In this document: piece by piece, positions 22,080 to 34,200 of the stretch
Position numbering within the stretch: position 1 is the stretch's first letter
Layout of the letters: every line of letters begins with the position of its first letter
Source: Melanocharis versteri
Taxonomy: Eukaryota > Chordata > Aves > Passeriformes > Melanocharitidae
Assembly (NCBI GenBank): GCA_013397845.1
Contig: VZTG01001081.1
Coordinates: 247,737-311,736, forward strand
Length of the DNA stretch: 64,000 bases
Reading direction: 5' to 3'
Made by a program: the position numbers and the translations under genes
Notes under the pieces: generated by a model
Told to the model about the DNA's origin: nothing
What the model saw: only the letters and a program-made list of their open reading frames with translations
The model's database searches: none

Positions 22080-22096
22080 AGCCGGGGGGCCGCCCT

Positions 22097-22184
22097 TTTA
22101 CCTGGGAGGGGCGCGCGCTCCCCTCACGGCGCCCCGCCCGGGGCCTCTCTCGTCTTTTCTCTCTCTTTCAGCTCACTTTCTTAT
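22097..22184 (-). other. SPTBN1: Putative non-coding first exon end of SPTBN1 (proximal promoter)
   Basis: On the minus strand, CCCTCCCAG is followed by GTAAAAGG at 22101-22094, a CAG|GTAAA donor inside the CpG island. Splicing from 22102 to the acceptor at 21120 would remove about 980 bases and yield a GC-rich leader. The 5' end of such an exon would fall in the gap. This rests on the donor consensus and location only. Confidence 0.4.
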
Positions 22185-22551
22185 NNNNNNNNNNNNNNNN
22201 NNNNNNNNNNNNNNNNNNNNNNNNNNNNNNNNNNNNNNNNNNNNNNNNNNNNNNNNNNNNNNNNNNNNNNNNNNNNNNNNNNNNNNNNNNNNNNNNNNNN
22301 NNNNNNNNNNNNNNNNNNNNNNNNNNNNNNNNNNNNNNNNNNNNNNNNNNNNNNNNNNNNNNNNNNNNNNNNNNNNNNNNNNNNNNNNNNNNNNNNNNNN
22401 NNNNNNNNNNNNNNNNNNNNNNNNNNNNNNNNNNNNNNNNNNNNNNNNNNNNNNNNNNNNNNNNNNNNNNNNNNNNNNNNNNNNNNNNNNNNNNNNNNNN
22501 NNNNNNNNNNNNNNNNNNNNNNNNNNNNNNNNNNNNNNNNNNNNNNNNNNN
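22185..22551. other. Assembly gap (367 N) in CpG island
   Basis: The sequence is a run of N. It interrupts the proximal CpG island, so the true length and any transcription start inside are unknown. Reading frames spanning it are artefacts. Confidence 0.99.
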
Positions 22552-22950
22552 GACGGCGCGGCTGCCGCCGCTCGCCGGCGGCGTTAATTCCCCGTCCGCG
22601 CCCGGGACACCGGAGCCGGCTGGCTGGCCCCCGTCCCCACCCCACGGCAGCTCCGTCCCGCGTTTCCGCGCGGACAAATCCCGGTGCTCGGCGCAGAAAC
22701 GGGAACGGACCCGCGCTGAGGCGGCTGTTACATAAGGAGCTGTTACCGAAGGCTGAGTGCGAGTGTTCAACCTTCACGAAAGGTGGGAAGGAATCGCTTT
22801 AATCACGGGAAGCTGCCAACAGAGCGAGGGAACGCGAGGAAAACTGGCTCTGGGGAAGGTCGTGCGGACGAGGCTCCCGCGGCGCATCCCGCAGGAGCTG
22901 GGGATGGATCAGCCGCTCCGGCCGGATCCTGCCGCGAGGAGCGAACAAAA

Positions 22951-25900
22951 GCATGCAGCAAAGACAAGGGGAAGGATTAAATCCCACTCGCAGCGTTTCT
23001 GCACAGCATTCGCCAGCTGATCCTCACTGAGCATCAGGCCTAGACAAAAACCTCACATTGATCCCCGTACACAGGCTGAAATCAGGGTTAATTCCAATTA
23101 AATCCGCGGAGCAACCAGGGTATAAACAACGAGTGGGAACAGGCTGGTCAACAGCTTCATTTTCCGTCTTTTCTGTATTCACCAGTGCTCAAGGAAGAGA
23201 AGATGTGCCACTGGAAAAGCTGCAGATCCAACCACAAAAATAAAAGCAGTGACCCCACAATCGGGATGCAGTGATGTGTAATTTAATATAGATGGAACAA
23301 GCCATGGGATTTAATTTATTTCTGTGTCACTGCTGTTTAGAAACACACAAAACTTGATCCAGAATAAATTCAACTCTAACTTGTGCTTTATCACTTCTCC
23401 CACCCTGAGCATCGCACAAGCAAAATCTATTTCAGATAAAGCTAAATTGAGCATGAAATGGCCTGTTATCCCACACCTATAGGGCTGGAAAACCTGCATC
23501 CTTGTTCTGGTTCTAATAAAAGCAGTGCCTCGCTCCCTGACATCAGGCTCCCTTTGCTGGGATGCCACAGGGGCAGCGGGGCGAGGGAGCAGGAAAACGC
23601 TGCAGGGATAAAAATAAGCACCTTGCAGCAAAGCGAGGTGAGGAGAACACAACAGAATCCTGATTCCAGAGACAGACCCAGCTACAGAGCGTGCAGCCAC
23701 CACCTTCAGCCCCTGCTGGAAAACAGCTTTTCTTGAGTCCTGCTGCAGCTCTGATCCAGCACACCCGCTGGTGCCTCCGGGAACAGGGAGGGAAGACAAA
23801 CAGTAGCCCCGGCAGAAACCTCCAGGCTCCTGACTGCAGGGATGGAGGTCCTGTAGCTGGGATGAGCTACAGCAGCACATCTTGTGTCTATGTTAAGGGT
23901 GACATGAACAACACCAGCAACTGCCCAGGGAGTAACGGGGGGAAATGGTTCGGAATTTTTCTGGAGCCCTTAATGTAGCCGAGTTCACTGTTAATGACCT
24001 TGAATATAATCCACCCGTGACATCAGCCCTGCGCTTGAAGGACCATGCTGAAAACCCTCCGTGTGTGTGTGTGTAGCACACACATACATGTAACACACGT
24101 ATATTTACAGATTTATTTTAAGCCTCTGCACGAAGCACCCACCAACGCCCACAGAGAGATCACCATGGAGCACAGGGACAGAGGGAAGCCCATCCTCCAG
24201 CAGGAACAACCTCTGTCACTTAAACATCCTGGCCCGGCTTTAAGCTGAAATACCCCTCTAATAAAGAAATTATGTTTTCTGCAGAGAGCCAGAGGTAACA
24301 GGAATTTCAGCTGCCAACATCCTGAGCAGCATCCTGCAAGCCAACCCACTTTCAGGATTAGACAAACATACTGGGAACAAGGCACTTCAGAAATGGCAGG
24401 TCACAGCTCCTTTACTATTCACAATTCAGACTCACTCTAGGATGTCATATAGGGCTTAAAACCAGAGAAAGCAGGCACTGGGGTCTCTCAGTCCACACCC
24501 TCCTAAAATCAGCGCTGTGTGCACCTGGCTTGGAGATGTTAGCAGGCAATTCCAGGGATAAGCAGGCACAGGGGTGAACTAATAAACAGCATGGAACTGC
24601 TCCAGGCCCTGAATCTGCAGGCCCACCACAATGGGCCGAGAAAAATCTGTAAATTCCCAAACTTCTTCCTCATTGATAAAATACAGCTCTGTTGCCTTCT
24701 GCCATGGGTACCATGCTACACGACCTCATGAGACAAAAGAGATAAAATGATTTCATTTCAAAGCATTCCTTAAAACCTATTGCATAATCTGAGGGCGGGG
24801 GGTTGGCATTATCTTCAAAAAGAAGAAATGGCTTGAAGAAAAAAATCAGCTACCAGGAAGAGCATTTTCTCAGACAGTTTTCAAAGGCCACATCCAGGGG
24901 TCAGACCTTTTGTATTTACTTTCATAAATAGACCAGATTCTGCTCTGTTTGTTTCTCAGATAATAGAAAATAAACAGATTTTTTCAGCCCATCTGAAGAA
25001 TGAATTCATTTTAAAAAAATTCTTTGGCTACTCATTAATGCAATCATGTAATTCACTAAACAGACTATGACTGTAATCCCTGAAATTCTGCCATAACCAC
25101 ACATCTGGAATTACTTCCTAATAGTTACATTTATCTTTAAAGTAAACATTGTTTTTTCAAGAGTCACTATTCTTCCAGGAAACACGCTAACCTGTAGTTA
25201 GATTCATGCTACTCTTACTAAGGATTGTCAAGAGGTTTTTATGGTGTTGTGATTGAAGAAAATATAGTTTGAACAGCAATCCCCAAATGGTCCCATGGCT
25301 TATGTAAATAGACTGTTCCCTGGCTAACACATAGCCCAACCTACTGCAGCTTTCCTGGCATTAAAGATAAATTGTAAATTCATCTCTAACTCCCACTGAA
25401 TGTGTGACAGGACTGAAAAGGGGACACAGACACTCCCACCTCCAGGTCACCAGAGCACATAGGTCTGGTGACAAGCACGGACACAACCACTGTGACAAAG
25501 GGAATGGTGTCCTGATCCCACAGATCAGATATGTACCTCCAAGAAACCAAAATAATACACTGCCTCCTTTCTGGTAGCCCTCTGAAACCACAGCTGGAAG
25601 AGCACAGAAAGCAATTCCATTACCCTCTCTGTAGGATACTTTCCCTTCCAGTCGGTCCTTCTCCTGTGCTGATGGCTCAGACCATCTCACCAGTCTAGCT
25701 CTTCACTTTAGAGCAATGATTATTACTAAAAGGAGGGAAAATTCGATAAAATGTAACCAAACTTTAGATTTATTCTGAGCAACATTCCTCCTAACAGCAG
25801 CACAACAGACATTCAATAATTTTTAAAATGTCATTTTAAGCCAATATTTAAACTGGAGAATGGAAGTTCCTCTGAACCCTCAGGGTCCACATCACCCAAC

Positions 25901-28400
25901 AGGGTGAGATTCTCTCCCCAAGCTTTCACACAGAGGAAAGTGGCCTGGTCACAGGTCAACAGGAACCTTGGGAGAGGCTCAGGGCTGGATGCCAAATGAA
26001 CATCAAACATCCCCACAGGTCAAACTCTGCAAGTATTTACAAAACACTGTGTAGAAATGCAAGAGTTGTACAGAACCCCTGGATTGAGAAACTGAAGTCC
26101 TGAGCATAAAGCTTAGAAAGACTGGAAAATTCATGTCCCAATTCCAGCCATTTCTCAGCCTGAAGCCCAAGGAGGTATTTCCAGCCTCTCTCCTGCTCAG
26201 CCCCCGTGTTGCTGAACTGCAGCACATTTCCAGGGACAGGAGCTCCCCTGTCCTGACAAGGCAGAGAGGGCAGCACACTCACTTATGTTCTGGCTTGTTG
26301 TTTCAGCTGCTGAACCAATCCCAAAATAATAAAGGCAGTAACTTAGCAAGGCTGTAACTCCCTTGACCTCCAATATCCCCTCTCCTAATACCATGTTTGC
26401 TTCCACAAACAGAACCACACTGTTTCTGCATTTTCCAGCCCAAGGGTGCTCCTTGTCTTTGTCTTTGCTTCCCAAGCCAACTCACTTTGTGGTGCTGACT
26501 CCTCTGGCTGTCCATGCTCCAGGACATGCACCTCCAGCCCAAAGCACCCTGAAAGGTCACAGCAAAGGGGAGACAGGCTGTGCTACCAAATGCCACAATC
26601 AGAGTGTGGGGCACTTCAGGAATGAACAAACAAGGCAAGACTGAAGCCTCTTTATTCCCAATACAGGCTGGAAAAGCATGCAAAGGTCACTAAAATCGGG
26701 CAGCCCGTCCTTCACGAGGGACGTCTGCTTCCCACGTCTCAGATAACCCATCACTCCAAAGAGCAGGCAGTTAAGAGTGAATTCCAGGCTCTTGTTTTCC
26801 TTCTGAGGTCCCCAGGATATCACACTCTAGCTGGGAGATGGGTACATAATTAAATAAGCACTGAAACAACTTCAGGAAGTGTTTGTGCTGCTCCCTGAAA
26901 ACAGACACAGCCTCACTGTACTGGAGCCCCCAGTGCTGCCAGCAGGGGTGACCAGTGCACGCCCAGCACTACATGCCTCACATGGAACAAGGACTCCAAC
27001 AACCATGCACAGCCAAGGGCACCAAGGGCACAGAGAAAATTACTGAAAATAGGTTATTTAAAAACACAAATCTCTATTTCAAACCTTTCTGTTCCAGCAC
27101 AGACCATTAAAACCTTCTGGTCTGATTCTCTCTACACTTGGAGCAACAAAGTTTCACCCAGTTTCTCATCCATCTCCCAGCAGATCTGGACTCCAATATT
27201 TTTTCCTGAAGACTCTAGAATCATTTAATCAATATATGTTGTCCAAATGTGCCCTCTTTAATCTGATGTAGCTCCATCCAGCTGAGGATACAACCTAAGA
27301 TGTGCCAACATTATGTGAAGAGCCTCCTAAAAACACAGAGGGGGCAGGGGAAGGCTTCATATGGATTTCATCTGAGGTCAGACACATAACAGGAGTTGTG
27401 GGGTGAGACTCCCCAGGCTTCTGTATTTCCCTGTGGAACATCCCAGAATAGACATTGTCTCTGGACCATCCTCTAAAGAAGGCCATGCCCCACCACCAAC
27501 TATATACAAACCATGAACAGACTAAACCAGAAAAATCTGAGACATTTTAGGTAGAAAGTGGCTGGTTTTGGAAAAAGGGGAGTACAAAGATGAAGCAGAA
27601 CTGAACTTACCACACACAACACTTCAGGGTGGAGCGAGCACCGAATTCCTTCTGGGACTGCCCTTCCTTTTCCCCTCATCACTTGAAGAATGTAAAACAT
27701 ATTTTGCCAAGCTGCTGAGGGGAGGGCTCTGTCTCAGCCATCAGCAGCTCCTAGGGAGTGGCATTCCTGCATCTCTACTGAAAGGGAAAGTCTATGGAGA
27801 TCCAACAGGGCCTGGAGTTACACACAGAGCACAAACACCCACGAGGGCTGTGAGAATAAAACTCCACGTACTGGGCCCAGCTCAAAGAATGCTCAAAGAA
27901 CTAAACTCCTTATTTAGTTTTTAAGCAAAACACAGAGTACTCAACCTCTTTCCTCGTGTGTTTGTGGTTTTCCCTAAACAAGCACTGCTGGGCAAGGCTA
28001 GTAGTATTTAAGCAGTAAGAGCTTGGTTCATCTCCAGTAAGTACATCACGAGATAGTCCATGGCTGCTCCAGTGAGATCCATGAATTAAATACGGCTTCA
28101 CTCTAACTCACAAACCACCTCTGTATCCAACACAGGCAAAAGAGATGTAACTCAGGACCCAAAAAATCTTATGAACCATCAGCTGGGCATTTTCTAAACC
28201 TGCCACCTTGTTTCCTGCTTCTAAGTAAGTCAGTAAAGAAATTCCCATAGATTTAAATTCATGCAGCTCTTGGTCATTTGCTTTTAAAAAACACTTACAT
28301 CATCCTCTTAGCCTTCCCTGTGTCAGTGAAAGACAGACCCTAAAATTATTAGGATATCTGAGAATGTCCTGCCATGCATACGGCTTAGCTAGAAAAAACC
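22951..28400. other. SPTBN1 first-intron DNA; no gene seen
   Basis: The stretch holds AT-moderate intronic sequence with no exon recognised. A 189-codon minus frame at 23311-23880 overlaps 92- and 73-codon frames in other registers and lacks any recognisable motif. A short GT run lies at 24061-24074. Confidence 0.55.
24061..24084. repeat. Short GT run with facing CA run (hairpin-capable)
   Basis: Seven GT units are followed by AG and then a CACACACA run, giving a self-complementary GTGTGTG-TAG-CACACAC arrangement. Confidence 0.8.
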
Positions 28401-28408
28401 TGGGAGGC

Positions 28409-28443
28409 CAGCTCAGCTCAGCTCAGCTCAGCTCAGCTCAGCA
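28409..28443. repeat. Pentanucleotide microsatellite (GCTCA)n
   Basis: Six perfect GCTCA units at 28411-28440 with partial units on both sides form a tandem array. AGCT palindromes recur every five bases. Confidence 0.95.
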
Positions 28444-31250
28444 GTTTCTCTCTCTGCCTCCATTCCTGCATTATTTATAATTTCTACATCCCAATTATTA
28501 GATTTCCCACCCATTTTCAGAAAGAGATGCATTTCTGAGTCAGGTAACCCATCCAGAAGGTGCCTTTTCCAAAGCCTAGGCCTAGGGAGAATGTTCCCAT
28601 GGAGAAAAACTCATGTGCCAGTTGATGAGTTTTAATTGAATCTGTTCTTCCGACTTTGCAGACTTGTTCTGGTGCAAACGCAGCTGGTCACTTTGAAAAG
28701 TGAGGAATGAGCAACAAACCAGGGATTATGTTCTGGTCTGGACTGGAATAGCATCCTGAATGTTGTGAGGGCTTTACAAGACAGCCAATATGTGCTGGTG
28801 CACCTGTGTGCTCTGATCTGTGGGGCCAGCAGCTGGCATGCCAGTCTTTTTTCTGGGGAATATGACTGTCAGCAGGCCAAGAGCCTGTCAGCTCTTATAG
28901 CCCATGCACTTATTTTACTATAAATTCTTAGACAGGAAATTTTGACCATAGAATTGCCTGAACTTTTTGATAAATAAAATAAAGTAATAGCAAAAACGTT
29001 CTGATGGTGGTAAATCAATATAAAGTGATTAAAAATCTGAGTAGGATTAACAATATGTCTGTATCTACCACAAAGGGTGTTCTGGGTTGTAACCCAAACA
29101 AAACCCACAAGAGGAAATTAACTGGAGCTGGAATCAAAAAAGCTCCAGGTCAGCTGAGTCCCTTCTGGAACTACAGGAAGGACCTTTCTGACGTAGGCTC
29201 TCACTCAAGATAACCTTTACTCTGATCCACCCCTCAGCTTTAGCACGACTCAGCTGTTTCACAGCTACCACAGAGGAGACCAGGAGTCTTGCCATGGAGA
29301 TGGGACCTTGTTTCACCAAACCACCTTGTAAAGTTGCTAGAAGCCCCTGCATTTCGCTCTTCGCCACCCTGATCATGGAGCGAGGCAAAGATCCACTTCC
29401 CAAACACCTCTAAGAAGTACTTGTGGATGGACTGGTGGAGGACATCAGGGACAATTTGTCTGGCAGGAAGGAAAACTGATGTATTTCACTACTTATCAAC
29501 ACATTTCCAAAGAAACTACCCAAAAAATTCCTTCCACAGTCACTGAGCATTTAAAGGATAATATTTAGTATCACCCTGTTCTAGAAGCGATCTGTGGGCT
29601 GACCTTCACCAAAAGAATGTGAAAACACAGGGCAATTGTCTACAGTAGTATTTACCTTTTCCTTCAGCAGAACAAAACAAAAAAGTCTTTTTAGTATTTT
29701 TCAAGCGCCCACGCAGAGCAGAGTTCCAATAAAAACCAGGTGCCCTCAGAAAGGAGTTTCCCATTTTCTGGTCTCCACTCTCTCACGACCCAGCTTACGA
29801 GAAACAGAGCTCTGAGCTTTGGGAACCCGCTGTGTGTCAGGGAAGGACTGAAAGCAGAGACGCTCCCGCTGCCTCCAGCCTGTCAGACAGTTGGCTCTCC
29901 TTTGGATGAGGGCACTGCTGTCTGTGAAGGAAAAGCTTCACATCTTGACCCTGGCCATGACCCTCACTTGGCAGGAAGTCCCAGGCAACCTGAATGCCTT
30001 CGGTGACATCACTGTTTACTTGGACAGCAAACTGGCAGTGCCAGGTGGCACCTGGCTGAGGGACATCATGGAGACAGTACCTCAGTCTGCGACCTACAAG
30101 GAAACCTTCCTCGGGAAAAAATGGATAACTCAGACATCACCGGGTCATTCAAGAAATGCTGCAGTTGCCTCTGTGTGACCACATAATTTATCAATATCAG
30201 TTTACATCTCTTGTATTAATCCAAATGAAGAGAGCCACAGCCAAGTTTCTGGGGGTGGGAGAGGGACCAGAGGTGCTGTGCCATGGGTCTGGGACTGAAG
30301 TTTGTGCCCCACTTCCCAGTCCCAGCAAGGGGGTCTCACACAGAAACAATGGCCCTGGATTACGTTTGGAAGGAGAGCTGACTCCAGGCACTGACACGCT
30401 TCCATCCGAAGCACATTCCTGCTCCTGCGGTCCGTCTCCGGAGCCGAGATGCGATAGCTCTGACCTCCTTACAGGAGGAGGGCTGCCAAGTAAACAGGCC
30501 TGGCTTACCAGCCAGCCAACTGCTGTCTCCCTGCCCTTCTATTTTCCCTCTCCACTTCCACACCCCACCCTTCCAAAAGGTCCCAGCCCAATCAACAGGC
30601 GTTCAACCTGCGGATGAGTGGGAGTGAGCCAGAGCCTCTGCCCATCTTCCCTTCCCGGCATCCCTGCGAGCTCCCGTTTCCTTCCCGTAGGGAGGAGGCT
30701 GCGACGCCCACCTGGGTCATGCCGCAGTGCTGAGCTGAGGCACAGCCAGAACAAGATGCAGCCGTGGGAGGCTGAGCACACACGGCTTGGCAATCCTGGA
30801 GCATCCCTGAGGGAGAGGGCACAAAACCAGGGAGTAATGTCAAGCTACTCTGACCTACGCCTAGGCGAACCTCCTCCGTGTTGGAGGGTTTTATGTAAGG
30901 GCAAAGAAAGGCTCCATCACTCTCAGCCAAGGAGGAGAAATTGAGGACAGACTGTGCACAGGCACAGCGTCCCTGCTCGGAGCTGCTGGTCGGGGGAGGC
31001 TGCCTGGTGACAACTTCTAGGGAGGAAGGATGAAACTGAGCTGCTCTGGCTCTGCCCCCAAACTGCAGAACACCGGTGGGAAACCGCACCCAGGGAGACG
31101 CCCAGGGAGAAAAGGATGTTTTGTTGTGGAGGCTTTTGTTCTGGACTCTGTTTATTAGAGATACTTCACAGCCAGGCAGGCAGAGCAGGGAAGCGATTTA
31201 AAGGGCCAGCCTGGAGCAAATAACCTGCTACGCAGTCGGCAGGTTTGGAA
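28444..31250. other. SPTBN1 first-intron DNA; no gene seen
   Basis: No supported exon is present. The plus frames at 29740-30006 and 29891-30178 overlap and show no recognisable domain. The region 30400-31050 is GC-richer than its surroundings but has no island-level CpG density. Confidence 0.5.
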
Positions 31251-31254
31251 TCAG

Positions 31255-31288
31255 CAAACAAACAAACAAACAAGCAAACAACAAAAAC
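31255..31288. repeat. (CAAA)n simple repeat
   Basis: The plus strand carries consecutive CAAA units with one CAAG interruption, ending in ACAAAAACC. Confidence 0.9.
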
Positions 31289-31289
31289 C

Positions 31290-34200
31290 AGATTCTGGGG
31301 CAGGAATGGGGAAGGATTTGCTGACACCCTCCATAAGGCAACGGAGCTGAAGCAACAGCTGGTTTCAGCAGCTCCAGCACCAACCCAGGAAGGAGCAGCC
31401 TCGAGTCCAGACACGCAGAGACTCTCATTAAAAGGAAACACAAGACAGCACTAATTACCCCACAGCAATGCCGAGATGATCCACCTGCTCCCACACAGGT
31501 ACTGGCTCCAGGTACCAGAGATTCCCGAGACCTCCCTCACTGAGCGAGCTCTGCTATAACCAGAGATGCTCAATCAGCTCCTGAGAGCAGGACAAAGAGC
31601 TGGCCTAGTAACGAAGAATTTAAAAAAGAGCTCGGATTTGAACAGTGTGGTGGCCCCAGAGGAGGCACACCAAAGCCTGCTCCAGAACAAGCACCTCCTT
31701 CAGATGCTGGAGCCCAAGTCACAGCCAGGATTATGCAAAGCTTTGTCTCTTGCACTGGAATATGTTATAGGTACCATATGGATTCTAACTGTTCTCTCTT
31801 GAATGAAAACAAACCCAGAATAACCAACAGAATGGGACAACTTTTGTTCTGGGGAGATGAAGACAGTACTTGACTGCGGGTGAGAGAATGCCAGCGTTTC
31901 TCTGGGTTAGAGCTGGTTGGGAAGTGAACTGAGAAATGGAGCAGTTTGATACTAAATACCCACTTGAAAACAGGGGTGTTAGGAACTGTCCTGCAAATCA
32001 GCATAGCCTGCAGCAGCAGTGAGTGAACATGCACATCTTTGGCTACGCTAAACCAGAAACATGGCTGAAAGCTGTCTAGAACAGGATCCTTCCCCAGGAA
32101 AAGAGGGAAATGTCAGATGTCACACAAGTAAATCATGAAGTCAGGCAGTGTAAGGCACGATTCTATCAGGCCAACAAGATTCCTTGTTCAAGTAATCAAG
32201 CACAGCCTGAGCCACTGCTTCCCAAAGAGCAGGAAATGTGTCTCATCCTGCCCAGGGGACACATAACACACATCATCCACTTCTTGGCAGGGGAAGCAAG
32301 AGCACCACATCCAAACTGGTCTCCTCGCCTCTGAACTAAATGTTTAATGGGTTAGTGGGCACTGACCAGAGGAAGACAACAGGTAAAACTAAGCAGGCTG
32401 CCTGCATTTGCCCACATGGAAGTTTTAAATGGACACCAGCTGTTAATTCCTTTCTACATTGTTCACATTTTTCTTGGCCAACTCCCGACAAGATTAACAG
32501 AAACCTTTCCCCTCCAACTTTCATTGGATGCATAGATAAAATAGTCAGGCAAGGAAAAGAAATCTATCTCATTATTGCCTTCATTTAAATGCATGCCTGT
32601 AGGTCCTCAGTGCACCCCTGCCCTTTGAGATGGGTTAAAGAGCCTTAATGCCATCTAAATTAAGTCAATTTGTTATTCAGAACATTTGTGAGCAAACAAT
32701 TTGAGACACATTCTGGGAGGAGAAAGCACATGGGCCAGAATGTAAAACCCTGGGAAATAAGATGGTAGATGGGAAGAAAAAGCCCCAAAAAAGCTACGTC
32801 TTAAATAACTCGGGTCAGTATTCTGATTCTTTGATGTTTCCACTATGGTTGAGTCTCTTTTTTTTGTATAAATATTTTAGTGCACATCCTTGCGTGCTGA
32901 TTCATGTGAGATAAGCGATATTTGTCATTTTATATATGCTATAGTAATGACTCTTTCCAGGTTTCAATGTCAGCTTGCTAATCCTTGGAGTGTTGTCTTG
33001 TCCGCCATCCCCAAGATGTTACCCCCAGTGAGTCCAGCCAGTCCAGCCAGGACACAAACCCTGGCCAGCCCTGGTCCCTCCAGCCTGGACCTTGGCTACG
33101 CAGCCAGACAAAGGCCTTTTCCAGGAGCCAGGGCCAGGAGAAGGGCTCCTCAACTCCCTGGGGCCACAAGAGGAGCCCAGAGCAGGAGGTGTCGTCCTCC
33201 GAAGCGTGTTATTCACAGTTCTGGATTCTTCAAGTAAAACAGGCAAATAAACACACCAATGACATTGGCTCCTTCAAAGCATCCAGCTATTGTTATTGGC
33301 ACTTGGATCCAAACAGCTTCTGGCCACACGTAAACATGGCCTGGCTTGCACAGAACCCGCCCTGCACACCCAGGGAAGGGGAATGGGGGCAGAACAACAG
33401 CCACAGGGTCCAAAAGCTTTATGGTCCTTTGCATTGACCTCCCAGGGAAATTGTACCAAGCGTTGTCACACCAAGGGCTCCAATCCAGCTCCCGGGACAG
33501 AAAGAACCACAAGGAAACACACTAGAACTGTGTGATCACTCCAGGTGCAAAGCCAAAACCTGCCCACAGACTCCACCATCGCAGTATCAAGGAAAAACCT
33601 GAAAAAAGTCATAAATGTAAAATATCTGATTCTTGTTTAATTCTGATCTGAGGTTTTTGTCTGGGAAATGGATCCTCAGCTGGCACAGCCTCAGCCCAAC
33701 AGCTGCATTGCTTTTCTACTTCCACAAACACTCGGAAAGGTCGCCAAAGCCCTGTTTGTGCTGGCAGACAGCCAGCACTTTATTATTATGTACTATTAGT
33801 TCATAGTGAGAAATGTGCACTACAGGAAAAAAAAAGCCCCGAGAAGCTCAGTAATTGGTTACAGATGTTGAAGATTTATGGAGCTCTCCCCGCTGGACAG
33901 GATCTTACAGATTGTTTCTATCACCTGTTTGCTTTTGGAGTTTTTAATAAGATAACTATGTGTGCTATCCTGGAAGAATATTCCAGAATTCCTCCTTCAA
34001 AAACCAATAACTTTTGATCTCCACTTGTCTCCTCACAGTAACAATCTCTCCTCAGAGTTCCATAAATGCCACTCGATATTCATTTCATATTTAAATACGA
34101 TCTTGGCTGTTGTTTTCATTACCCAGCAACTTTCAAATGCAACCAGACAATTTCATTCTTACTTCATGGCCCAGAAAATAAACCTGACACATCATGCCAA

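Larger units (their letters stand above)
22080..22950 (-). promoter_or_regulatory. Proximal CpG island, candidate SPTBN1 promoter 5' of exon 2 (contains assembly gap)
   Basis: GC-rich, CpG-dense DNA flanks the gap on both sides, with GGGGCGCGCGC and GGCGCCCCGCCCGGGG on the left and GACGGCGCGGCTGCCGCCGCTCGCCGGCGGCG on the right broken by only short AT runs. CpG density declines towards about 22950. The island sits roughly 1 kb upstream of the exon-2 acceptor on the minus strand. It most simply provides a promoter and non-coding first exon for SPTBN1. The core is hidden in the N run. Confidence 0.65.

Noticed and set aside
21842..22802. Frames of 198-297 codons spanning the first N run
   Set aside because: Their length comes from undetermined bases; the real sequence on either side is promoter-like CpG DNA.
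23311..23880. 189-codon minus-strand frame
   Set aside because: It has no recognisable domain or splice structure and overlaps other frames of similar size; composition looks non-coding.
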